Shown here: one piece after another, positions 1 through 6,241 of the stretch
Layout of the letters: each line of letters begins with the position of its first letter
How positions within the stretch are numbered: position 1 is the first letter of the stretch
From: Burkholderiales bacterium
GTDB lineage: Bacteria; Pseudomonadota; Gammaproteobacteria; Burkholderiales; JACMKV01
NCBI GenBank assembly: GCA_014379915.1
Contig: JACMKV010000405.1
Location: forward strand, 1 to 9,319
Length of the DNA: 9,319 nucleotides
Direction of reading: 5' to 3'
Program-made: the position numbers and the translations under genes
Notes under the pieces: model-generated
Databases searched by the model: none
What the model was told of the DNA's origin: nothing
What the model saw: the letters and a program-made list of their open reading frames with translations, nothing else

Positions 1-1350
1 ACCGAGGACGCTGCCGAACAGACCGCCGCCGGATTCCTCCTCGACTTTCGGCGCCTCGGCCGCTTTCGTCGCCGCTGCCGCGCGCTCCTTGAGCATTTCG
101 TAGGCCGACTCGCGGTCTTCGATTTTTTCGTAGTGACCGCTGAGCACCGAATCGCTTATGACCTGCTTGCGCTCGGCAGCGGTTGCCGGGCCGATGCGGC
201 TGGGTGGTGGCACGACAAACGCGCGCTCGACGATTGCCGGCCTGCCTTTCTCGTCGAGAAACGACACCAGCGCTTCGCCGACGCCGAGTTCGGTGATGGC
301 TTTTTCGGTGTCGAGCCTGGGATTGGCGCGCAAGGTCGTCGCCGCGGTTTTTACGGCTTTTTGATCACGCGGCGTAAACGCGCGCAACGCGTGCTGAACC
401 CGATTGCCGAGCTGCGCGAGTACTTTGTCGGGCACATCGAGCGGATTTTGCGTGACGAAATAAACGCCGACGCCTTTCGAACGTATCAAGCGCACGACCT
501 GCTCGATCTTTTCCAGCAGCGCCGGCGGCGCATCGGTAAACAGCAGATGTGCTTCGTCGAAAATGAATACGAGCCTGGGCTTGTCCAGATCGCCGACTTC
601 CGGTAGATGCTCGAACAATTCGGACAGCAGCCACAGCAGCATGGTCGCGTAGACTTTGGGCGAGTGATACAGCTTTTCGGCGGCCAGAATATTAACCATG
701 CCGCGGCCATCAGAACTCTGCATCAGATCGTTGATATCGAGCGCGGGCTCGCCGAACACCTTCTCACCGCCCTGCGCTTCGATCCCGAGCACGCCGCGCT
801 GGATCGCGCCGATGCTGGCGGCCGAAATATTGCCATATTGTGTGGTGAAGTTTTTTGCGTTATCACCGACGTGCTGCAACAGCGCGCGCAAATCCTTGAG
901 ATCGAGCAGCAGCAAGCCGTTATCGTCGGCAACCTTGAATGCGAGCGTCAAAACACCTTGCTGGGTATCGTTGAGATTCAGCAACCGGCTCAGCAGTAGC
1001 GGCCCCATGTCGGAAACCGTCGCGCGCACCGGATGGCCGAGTTCGCCGAATACATCCCAGAACGTCACCGGGCAGCCGGCGAACTTGAAATCCTTGAGTT
1101 CGAGCTGATCGATGCGCTCGTTGATTTTTGCGTGTTCGCCGCCGGCGAACGCCATGCCGCCGAGATCGCCTTTGACGTCAGCCAGAAATACCGGCACGCC
1201 GATGTTCGAAAAACCTTGCGCAAGCGTCTGCAGCGTGATCGTTTTGCCGGTCCCGGTTGCGCCGGCAATCAGACCGTGCCGGTTGGCCAGCGCGGGCAGC
1301 AGACACAGTTCGGTTTGATCCTTCTTTGCGATCAATAAAGGTTCAGGCAT
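1..1350 (-). CDS. HerA-like helicase/ATPase, DUF853 family (partial, C-terminus off the left edge)
   Basis: Reading the minus strand from the ATG at 1350, the frame stays open for 450 codons to the window edge with no stop. It opens with MPEPLLIAKKD. Residues 30-37 are GATGTGKT, a Walker A P-loop. Residues 265-268 are DEAH after a hydrophobic strand (LVFIF), giving Walker B. A following TQNPLDVPDKVLAQLGNR segment matches the arginine-finger region of DUF853/HerA-like proteins such as E. coli YjgR. That family is usually about 500 residues, so roughly 50 are missing. The visible end is a low-complexity Ala/Glu/Lys stretch followed by GGGLFGS, typical of the family tail. A GGAG Shine-Dalgarno lies 6 nt before the start. 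The family resembles DNA-pumping ATPases, but YjgR itself has no firmly established role, so a cytosolic ATPase acting on DNA is an inference. The gene is divergent from yebC. Confidence 0.93.
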   Translation of the reverse strand, partial: MPEPLLIAKKDQTELCLLPALANRHGLIAGATGTGKTITLQTLAQGFSNIGVPVFLADVKGDLGGMAFAGGEHAKINERIDQLELKDFKFAGCPVTFWDVFGELGHPVRATVSDMGPLLLSRLLNLNDTQQGVLTLAFKVADDNGLLLLDLKDLRALLQHVGDNAKNFTTQYGNISAASIGAIQRGVLGIEAQGGEKVFGEPALDINDLMQSSDGRGMVNILAAEKLYHSPKVYATMLLWLLSELFEHLPEVGDLDKPRLVFIFDEAHLLFTDAPPALLEKIEQVVRLIRSKGVGVYFVTQNPLDVPDKVLAQLGNRVQHALRAFTPRDQKAVKTAATTLRANPRLDTEKAITELGVGEALVSFLDEKGRPAIVERAFVVPPPSRIGPATAAERKQVISDSVLSGHYEKIEDRESAYEMLKERAAAATKAAEAPKVEEESGGGLFGSVLG

Positions 1351-1445
1351 CGGAGGCTCCGTGATAAGGAAGCGCCGCGCGGCTGTCGGCGGGGTGGACC
1401 TCTAAATGGTAACATTAGGAGCTTAATAACGTTCGGGATGGACGC
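1351..1445. promoter_or_regulatory. Divergent intergenic region between the DUF853 ATPase and yebC
   Basis: This gap must hold start signals for the genes leaving in both directions. An AT-rich island at 1401-1431 stands out from GC-rich surroundings. It contains an imperfect dyad, CTAAATG (1402-1408) and CATTAG (1413-1418), with a 4-nt loop and one bulged A. Several weak -10-like hexamers (TAACAT, TTAATA) sit there, but none has a convincing -35, so I do not assign a promoter to either strand. The palindrome CGGAGGCTCCG at 1351-1361 includes the minus-strand Shine-Dalgarno of the ATPase gene. Confidence 0.4.
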
Positions 1446-2168
1446 ATGGCTGGCCATAGCAAGTGGGCGAATATCAAACACAAAAAAGCCGCGACCGACG
1501 CCAGGCGCGGCAAAATCTTCACGCGCCTGATCAAGGAAATAACGGTTTCGTCGCGGCTTGGCGGCAGCGATTCTGGCTTGAATCCGCGCTTGCGGCTGGC
1601 GATCGATAAAGCGTATGAGCAAAACATGCCGAAAGACAACGTCGAGCGCGCGATCAAGCGCGGCGCCGGCGAGCTCGAAGGCGTGAATTACGAAGAAGTC
1701 CGCTACGAAGGCTACGGCATTGCCGGCGCCGCGTTGATCGTCGATTGCATGACCGACAATCGCGTGCGCACTGTCGCCGACGTGCGCCATGCGTTCACGA
1801 AATATGGCGGCAGCCTCGGTACCGATGGCTCGGTCGCGTTCCTGTTCAAGCATTGCGGGCAGTTGATCTTCGCACCGGGCACCAACGAGGATAAGGTCAT
1901 GGAAGCCGCGCTCGAAGCCGGCGCCGACGACGTTATCACCCATGAAGACGGCAGCGTCGAAGTGATCACCACGCCCCACGATTTCATCGCCGTCAAGGAA
2001 ACTCTCGAAAAGGCGAAACTGAAGCCCGAGCTTGCCGAGGTCACGATGAAGCCGTCGAATGAAACCATCTTGAACGGCGATGACGCGGTACGCATGCAAA
2101 AGCTGCTCGACGCGCTGGAGAGCCTCGACGATGTGCAGGATGTTTACACCAATGCCGTGCTGAACTGA
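1446..2168 (+). CDS. yebC: YebC/PmpR family (TACO1-like) regulatory protein
   Basis: The product is 240 residues, the usual size of the family (E. coli YebC is 246). It begins with the near-invariant MAGHSKWANIKHKKA, which fixes the start. Other signatures are RGKIFTRLIKEI near residues 21-32, NMPKDNVERAIKRG near 60-73, EVRYEGYGIAGAALIVDCMTD in the middle, and a closing DALESLDDVQDVYTNA. YebC proteins were first described as DNA-binding transcriptional regulators. Related proteins, including mitochondrial TACO1, act on ribosomes to relieve stalling at proline-rich stretches. Which role applies here cannot be read from sequence. The Shine-Dalgarno is weak (GGGATGG about 4 nt upstream). In many proteobacteria yebC neighbours ruvC, but here it is followed by a DUF1772 gene 16 bp away. 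It is probably read from the divergent region just upstream. Confidence 0.96.
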   Translation: MAGHSKWANIKHKKAATDARRGKIFTRLIKEITVSSRLGGSDSGLNPRLRLAIDKAYEQNMPKDNVERAIKRGAGELEGVNYEEVRYEGYGIAGAALIVDCMTDNRVRTVADVRHAFTKYGGSLGTDGSVAFLFKHCGQLIFAPGTNEDKVMEAALEAGADDVITHEDGSVEVITTPHDFIAVKETLEKAKLKPELAEVTMKPSNETILNGDDAVRMQKLLDALESLDDVQDVYTNAVLN

Positions 2169-2184
2169 ACCGGCGCTTTGCTAG

Positions 2185-2616
2185 TTGGAAATTTTTCAGT
2201 TCCTCGCGACTCTCACTTGCGCGCTGTTCGCGGGCGCGGCGCTCTACATCAATCTCGTTGAACATCCGGCGCGTGTTTCTTGCGGCATTGCAGCCGCGGT
2301 GGCGCAGTGGGCGCCAAGCTATCAGCGGGCCACGTGGATGCAGGCGCCATTAGCCATCATCGGCCTGATTTCCGCACTGATCGCCTGGCGCGCCGGGGCA
2401 AGCTATTGGTGGCTGATCGGCGCAGTCCTGCTGGGCGCCGTCGTTCCGTTCACGTTTCTGGTCATCATGCCGACCAACCGGCGGCTGTTGGCGCCCGATC
2501 TCGATGCCGGCGAAGCGCGCCGCCTGTTGCAAAAATGGAATGCGCTGCATGGGGTAAGAACCGCTTTGAGCATCGCCGCGCTTATCATCTTTCTGATCTG
2601 TTTCCCGCCTCGATGA
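2185..2616 (+). CDS. DUF1772 (anthrone oxygenase-like) integral membrane protein
   Basis: The product is 143 residues with four predicted membrane helices, at about 3-23, 53-70, 74-95 and 124-140. Three conserved patches of the DUF1772 family are visible: NLVEHPAR at 23-30 after the first helix, WAPSYQRATWMQAPLA around 42-57, and PTNRRLL plus KWNALHGVRT at 96-102 and 117-126. Some members are annotated as anthrone oxygenases in polyketide pathways. Nothing nearby suggests such a pathway, so the function is unknown. The start is TTG, directly preceded by an in-frame TAG at 2182-2184, so no longer version exists. No Shine-Dalgarno is visible. The N-terminus lines up with the first helix of the family, which supports TTG. 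The gene lies 16 bp after yebC, and its TGA overlaps the ATG of the next gene (ATGA at 2613-2616). Confidence 0.85.
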   Translation: MEIFQFLATLTCALFAGAALYINLVEHPARVSCGIAAAVAQWAPSYQRATWMQAPLAIIGLISALIAWRAGASYWWLIGAVLLGAVVPFTFLVIMPTNRRLLAPDLDAGEARRLLQKWNALHGVRTALSIAALIIFLICFPPR

Positions 2617-3320
2617 AAGCCATGATTCTCGCCGCCGGCCGCGGCGAACGCATGCGTCCGCTGACCGATCACAAGCCGAAGCCGCTGCTCGCAGTCGGCG
2701 GCAAACCCTTGATCGTCTGGCATATCGAGCGCCTCGCGCGCGCCGGCTTTAGCGACATCGTCGTCAACCACGCGCATCTTGGCCATCTGATCGAGCAGGC
2801 GCTCGGTGATGGCGCTGCATTCGGCGTCAACCTGATTTATTCCGCCGAGGGTCAGGCGCTGGAAACCGCCGGCGGCATCGCCTACGCCCTGCCGCTGCTC
2901 GGCGACGCGCCGTTTGTCGTCATCAACGGCGATATCTACTGCGAATTCGACTTGACGCGATTGGCTGCGCGCATTCAGATGATGCAGCAACTGCCGCGAC
3001 TTGAGCTTGCCCACGTCGTGCTGGTCGATAACCCAGAGCATCACCGGCACGGCGACTTCGCGCTGATCGATGACCGTGTCTACGCGGATACTGCTGAGAG
3101 CGCCAGCGCCAAACTCACGTTCAGCGGCATCGGCATTTATCGGCCGTCGCTGTTCGCCCGAATTGCACGCGGCGCAAAGCATCCACTCGCGCCGCTGCTG
3201 CGCGACGCGATGGTGGCCGGCAAAGTCAGCGGTGAACATTATCGCGGACTGTGGCGCGACATCGGCACGCCCGAGCGGCTGGCCGAGCTCGATCGCGCCT
3301 TGCGCGAGACAACCACGTGA
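2613..3320 (+). CDS. murU: Nucleotidyltransferase, N-acetylmuramate 1-phosphate uridylyltransferase type (MurU)
   Basis: The product is 235 residues, the length of Pseudomonas MurU. It starts MKAMILAAGRGERMRPLT and continues KPKPLLAVGGKPLI, the sugar-nucleotide pyrophosphorylase signature (residues 3-33). The metal-binding segment NGD is at 105-107, and LETAGGI, SGIGIY and WRDIGTPERL (Asp216) follow in the expected order. MurU transfers UMP from UTP to MurNAc-1-phosphate, giving UDP-MurNAc in a cell-wall recycling route that bypasses de novo synthesis and fosfomycin. The frame is open further upstream, but that extension overlaps the DUF1772 gene for over 100 codons and looks unlike the family, so the ATG at 2613 is chosen. 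Translation is probably coupled through ATGA. The usual partner kinase AmgK is not adjacent. A generic mannose-1-phosphate guanylyltransferase-like role is the main alternative. Confidence 0.88.
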   Translation: MKAMILAAGRGERMRPLTDHKPKPLLAVGGKPLIVWHIERLARAGFSDIVVNHAHLGHLIEQALGDGAAFGVNLIYSAEGQALETAGGIAYALPLLGDAPFVVINGDIYCEFDLTRLAARIQMMQQLPRLELAHVVLVDNPEHHRHGDFALIDDRVYADTAESASAKLTFSGIGIYRPSLFARIARGAKHPLAPLLRDAMVAGKVSGEHYRGLWRDIGTPERLAELDRALRETTT

Positions 3321-3323
3321 TAC

Positions 3324-3355
3324 GGCGCCGGCTTGATGCGGCGGCCATCAGCGCC
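3324..3355 (+). other. Imperfect hairpin in the murU-pepP gap
   Basis: GGCGC (3324-3328) pairs with GCGCC (3351-3355). Inside it TGATG (3334-3338) pairs with CATCA (3346-3350) around a 7-nt loop, leaving a 5-nt bulge on one side. No T-run follows, so it is a poor intrinsic terminator. It may still mark the end of the murU transcript just before the pepP promoter. Confidence 0.3.
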
Positions 3356-3375
3356 AGCGTCAGCCTTCGGCACTT

Positions 3376-3381
3376 TATAAT
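3376..3381 (+). promoter_or_regulatory. Perfect TATAAT -10 box immediately upstream of pepP
   Basis: TATAAT matches the sigma-70 -10 consensus at six of six positions in otherwise GC-rich DNA. It ends 6 nt before the pepP ATG at 3388, so transcription would start at or next to the start codon and give a leaderless mRNA. The region 16-18 bp upstream has no good -35, and there is no extended -10 TG. The assignment therefore rests on the hexamer and its position alone. Confidence 0.5.
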
Positions 3382-3387
3382 CCTGCA

Positions 3388-4746
3388 ATGAACGCTACGA
3401 TTTACTCTGAACGACGCCGCCGTCTGGCCGCGCTGATGCAGCGCGGCGTCGCCATCATTCCCACTTCGCCCGAACGCGCGCGCAATCGCGATTCGCATTA
3501 TCCATACCGCTTCGACAGCTATTTTTATTATCTGACCGGCTTTACCGAGCCCGATGCGGTACTCGTGCTGATCGCCGGTGCGCAGCCGAGCAGCATCGTG
3601 TTTTGCCGCGACAAGGACATCGAGCGCGAGATCTGGGACGGCTTTCGCTACGGCCCGGAAGGCGCGCAGCAGACATTCGGCTTCGATGTTTGCCATTCGC
3701 TCGCCAAGCTCGACGAGACGATGCCGGATTTGCTGGCAGATCAACCGACGCTGTTCTTCGCGATCGGCGCCGACCCGGCATGGGACACGCGCATCGTCGG
3801 CTGGCTGAACAAAGTCAGGCAACGGGCGCGCAGCGGTGTTGCCGCGCCGAACCAACTCTCCGACGTGCGCGTGCTGCTCGACGACATGCGGCTGATCAAA
3901 AGCGCCGGCGAAATCGCCGTCATGCGCCGCGCCGCGCAGATAACCGCTGGCGCGCATCAGCGGGCGATGCGCATGGCGAAGCCGGGCCTCGCCGAATATG
4001 AAATCGAGGCCGAGCTGCTGCATGAATTTCGCCGCCACGGCGCGCAGGGGCCGGCTTATACGTCGATCGTCGCCGCGGGTGCGAACGCCTGCGTGCTGCA
4101 TTACGTGCAAAACGACGCGTGGCTGAAGGACGGCGATCTGGTGCTGATCGACGCCGGTTGCGAGCTCGATGGTTACGCCGCCGATATCACGCGCACGTTT
4201 CCGGCGAATGGCAAATTCAGCACGGTGCAAAAGGACGTTTATCAGCTCGTGCTGGCGGCGCAAGCAGCAGCGATAGCCGCGATCAAACCGGGCAGCAACT
4301 GGGTGGCGCCGCATGACGCGGCAGTCCGCGTTCTGACGCAAGGCATGATCGATTTCAAGCTGATCGACGGCAGTGTCGATGCCGCGATCGAATCGGAAGC
4401 CTACAAAAAGTTTTACATGCACCGGACCGGCCACTGGCTGGGCCTCGACGTGCACGACGCCGGCGATTACAAGCGCGACGGTGAATGGCGCGAGCTCAAG
4501 CCAGGCATGGCGATGACGGTCGAACCCGGCTGCTACATCCGGCCGGACGATAAAGTGCCCGAGCCATTCTGGAACATCGGCATCCGCATCGAAGACGATG
4601 TGCTGGTGACGGATCAGGGTCGCGAAGTGCTGACGGCGGATGCGCCGAAAGCGATCGATGAGATAGAGACATTGATGCGCGAACGCGCTGAGCGCGTACC
4701 TAAGAATGCAAACCGCACGCATCGCGGTTCCGGCGCGGGCGTTTAA
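3388..4746 (+). CDS. pepP: Xaa-Pro aminopeptidase (aminopeptidase P, M24B)
   Basis: The product is 452 residues, close to E. coli PepP (441). The N-terminal creatinase-like domain shows SYFYYLTGF and FCRDKD. The C-terminal pita-bread domain carries all five metal ligands: Asp255 (in LIDAG), Asp266 (in ADITRTF), His349 (in TGHWLGLDVHD), Glu379 (in TVEPGCYI) and Glu402 (in IRIEDD). The 11-residue spacing of the two aspartates matches E. coli PepP. The enzyme uses two Mn ions to remove N-terminal residues preceding proline, in the cytosol. The start fits the family N-terminus (ERRRRLAALM). No Shine-Dalgarno is present and a -10 box abuts the start, so it may be translated from a leaderless message. 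ubiH follows after 6 bp, a common pairing in proteobacteria. The last 15 or so residues are polar and variable. Confidence 0.96.
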   Translation: MNATIYSERRRRLAALMQRGVAIIPTSPERARNRDSHYPYRFDSYFYYLTGFTEPDAVLVLIAGAQPSSIVFCRDKDIEREIWDGFRYGPEGAQQTFGFDVCHSLAKLDETMPDLLADQPTLFFAIGADPAWDTRIVGWLNKVRQRARSGVAAPNQLSDVRVLLDDMRLIKSAGEIAVMRRAAQITAGAHQRAMRMAKPGLAEYEIEAELLHEFRRHGAQGPAYTSIVAAGANACVLHYVQNDAWLKDGDLVLIDAGCELDGYAADITRTFPANGKFSTVQKDVYQLVLAAQAAAIAAIKPGSNWVAPHDAAVRVLTQGMIDFKLIDGSVDAAIESEAYKKFYMHRTGHWLGLDVHDAGDYKRDGEWRELKPGMAMTVEPGCYIRPDDKVPEPFWNIGIRIEDDVLVTDQGREVLTADAPKAIDEIETLMRERAERVPKNANRTHRGSGAGV

Positions 4747-4752
4747 GCTTCG

Positions 4753-5970
4753 ATGACGAAAAGCGCTTCCATCCCCGATTCACAATCCGATACACGTTAC
4801 GACGTCGTCATCGTCGGCGGCGGCCCGGTCGGCTTGGCGCTCGCTCTTGCGATGCGGGGTAGTGGCGGCCGCGGCCGGTGCGTTCTGTTGCTCGATGCGA
4901 GCCTAGGCTCGGCCAACGATGCGCGCATCCTCGCGCTGTCCTATGGCAGCCGCCTGATACTCGAAAAGCTCGGCGTCTGGGCGTCGCTGGAACGTGTGAC
5001 GCCGATTGCCGCGATTCATGTGTCGCAGCGCGGGCGCTTCGGGAGGACGCGGCTGGCCGCCGAGGAAATGCGTCTGCCGGCGCTCGGTTACGTCAGCGAT
5101 TACTCGAGTTTGCAAACGGCGATGCGTGACGCGCTGATTACGTCAAACCCATCGCAAGCGGCCGGGCAAAACTTCAAACATCTGACCGGCGTATCCGTGA
5201 CCGCATGCCGGCTCGAAAAAGACTTCACTACCGTGGAATATGCCGCCGGCGCGAGCGGCCAAGAATCGCATGTGACGGCCTCCCTCGTGGTGTTCGCCGA
5301 TGGCGGCGCGACCAGCAATGCGTCGATCGCCACCGTGCGCGATTATCATCAGTCGGCAGTGGTCGCACAGGTTACGACCGAGCGCCCGCACCGCAATGTC
5401 GCGTATGAGCGCTTCGCCGCGGACGGGCCGATTGCGCTGCTGCCTTTCGGTTTACGTATGGCGTTGGTATGGACAACGACGCCCGCGCACGCGGCAGAAT
5501 TGATGGAACTCGACGAGCCGCGTTTTGTGCAAGCGCTCGGCGCGCATTTCGGCGATCGCCTCGGTAGTTTCACCGCCGCCACACATCGCGCCAGCTATCC
5601 GCTGCGTCTGCGTCATGTTTCGCCGACCGCGGCAGGACGTCAGGTGCTGATCGGCAACGCCGCTCAGACCCTGCATCCGGTCGCAGGCCAGGGTTTCAAT
5701 CTCGGCCTGCGCGATGCCTGGGCGCTCGCGCAGGAATTGAACGCTGATCCCGCAGCCGACGCCGGCAGCGACAAACTGTTGAACGCCTATCGCAGGCAGC
5801 GCGATTCCGACCGGCGTGGCGGAATCGTTTTCACCGATGCGCTCGTGCGTTTATTCTCCAACGAATCGGCTTTGCTAGGCCTCGTACGCGGCGCCGGACT
5901 CTCCGCGCTCGACTGCCTGCCGGCGGCAAAACGCTTCCTGATGCGGCGCATGATTTTCGGCAGCGCATGA
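4753..5970 (+). CDS. ubiH: FAD-dependent ubiquinone biosynthesis hydroxylase, UbiH type
   Basis: The product is 405 residues. YDVVIVGGGPVG (residues 16-27) is the Rossmann FAD-binding motif. DARILALS (56-63) is the second FAD/NADPH motif of the UbiH/UbiF/COQ6 family. GNAAQTLHPVAGQGFNLGLRD (from residue 301) is the third. The Asn in GNAAQTLHP, rather than the GDAAH of other members, resembles E. coli UbiH, which hydroxylates the polyprenyl-methoxyphenol ring in ubiquinone synthesis. Betaproteobacterial members can vary in which ring carbon they hydroxylate, so regiospecificity is inferred. It lies 6 bp after pepP, probably in the same transcript, with no clear Shine-Dalgarno. The C-terminus ends in RRMIFGSA, at the usual place for the family, but the stop codon lies inside a 17-bp tandem repeat and is created by the frame change between copies. 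Confidence 0.9.
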   Translation: MTKSASIPDSQSDTRYDVVIVGGGPVGLALALAMRGSGGRGRCVLLLDASLGSANDARILALSYGSRLILEKLGVWASLERVTPIAAIHVSQRGRFGRTRLAAEEMRLPALGYVSDYSSLQTAMRDALITSNPSQAAGQNFKHLTGVSVTACRLEKDFTTVEYAAGASGQESHVTASLVVFADGGATSNASIATVRDYHQSAVVAQVTTERPHRNVAYERFAADGPIALLPFGLRMALVWTTTPAHAAELMELDEPRFVQALGAHFGDRLGSFTAATHRASYPLRLRHVSPTAAGRQVLIGNAAQTLHPVAGQGFNLGLRDAWALAQELNADPAADAGSDKLLNAYRRQRDSDRRGGIVFTDALVRLFSNESALLGLVRGAGLSALDCLPAAKRFLMRRMIFGSA

Positions 5971-5983
5971 TTTTCGGCAGCGC
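5946..5983 (+). repeat. 17-bp tandem duplication across the ubiH stop codon
   Basis: The unit GCGCATGATTTTCGGCA occurs at 5946-5962 and again, identically, at 5963-5979, followed by the first four bases of a third copy (5980-5983). Because 17 is not a multiple of three, the second copy is read in another frame and supplies the TGA at 5968-5970 that ends ubiH. Confidence 0.97.
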
Positions 5984-6241
5984 GGGTTATTCAATGCAGA
6001 ACGCCGGTCGTTGCCGCGTGCCGCGCCGGGTAGTGTCTCAATTAGGCCCGTTAGTAGTGTGGACTGCGTTTCCTTGGCGCCGCGATTGCGATTACAATGC
6101 GGGCTTCCCTGCAAGACTTCTCAAAGCCTCTAATTGACCCCGTTTTCGTTGCGTTTCGAGAAAGCTCGCGGGGGTTCATAAGCCAGTCAGACACATCGTA
6201 TTCAAGGACCGTTTCGAAAACGCCCCCCCCGGCTACCCGCA
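5984..6241 (+). promoter_or_regulatory. Upstream region and putative structured leader of dusB-fis
   Basis: No established gene is seen here. A TACAAT hexamer at 6093-6098 is a reasonable -10 box, though no good -35 lies 16-18 bp upstream. Transcription from it would give a leader of about 135 nt. That leader could fold through CCCCG (6138-6142 area) against the GGGGG run near 6170, with an inner CGAG-AAAG-CTCG hairpin. A second pairing is possible between CGTTTTCG (near 6141-6148) and CGAAAACG (6215-6222). An 8-bp inverted repeat, TCAATTAG (6038-6045) and CTAATTGA (6130-6137), brackets the putative promoter. A run of eight C (6223-6230) sits just before the start codon, where a Shine-Dalgarno would be expected. 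In other proteobacteria the dusB-fis promoter is growth-regulated, but nothing specific to that can be proved here. Confidence 0.4.

Noticed and set aside
133..999. Two adjacent plus-strand frames (133-606 and 607-999)
   Set aside because: Both are antisense to the DUF853 ATPase, whose minus-strand frame is uninterrupted and carries Walker A and B motifs.
1438..1530. Short frame from an ATG at 1438 overlapping the yebC start, a possible leader peptide
   Set aside because: It is about 30 codons, out of frame with yebC, and has no Shine-Dalgarno at usable spacing. The AGGAG at 1417-1421 is too far away.
1332..2099. 255-codon minus-strand frame opposite yebC, reaching into the divergent region
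   Set aside because: It would overlap the start of the DUF853 ATPase gene and is antisense to the well-conserved yebC. Its sequence resembles no family I know.
2280..2612. N-terminal extension of the murU frame, suggesting a longer or fused protein
   Set aside because: The extra 111 codons are Arg/Ser-rich and overlap the DUF1772 gene in another frame. MurU proteins start at the MKAMILAAG found at 2613.
3226..4722. 498-codon open frame on the minus strand opposite pepP
   Set aside because: It is His/Arg/Asp-rich with no recognisable family, and it lies wholly antisense to pepP, which carries all its metal ligands. Long antisense frames are expected in high-GC DNA with this codon pattern.
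6038..6137. 8-bp inverted repeat TCAATTAG/CTAATTGA bracketing the putative dusB promoter, a possible operator pair
   Set aside because: An 8-bp inverted match within about 100 bp is not rare by chance, and no known regulator site is recognised. It is mentioned in the leader entry only.
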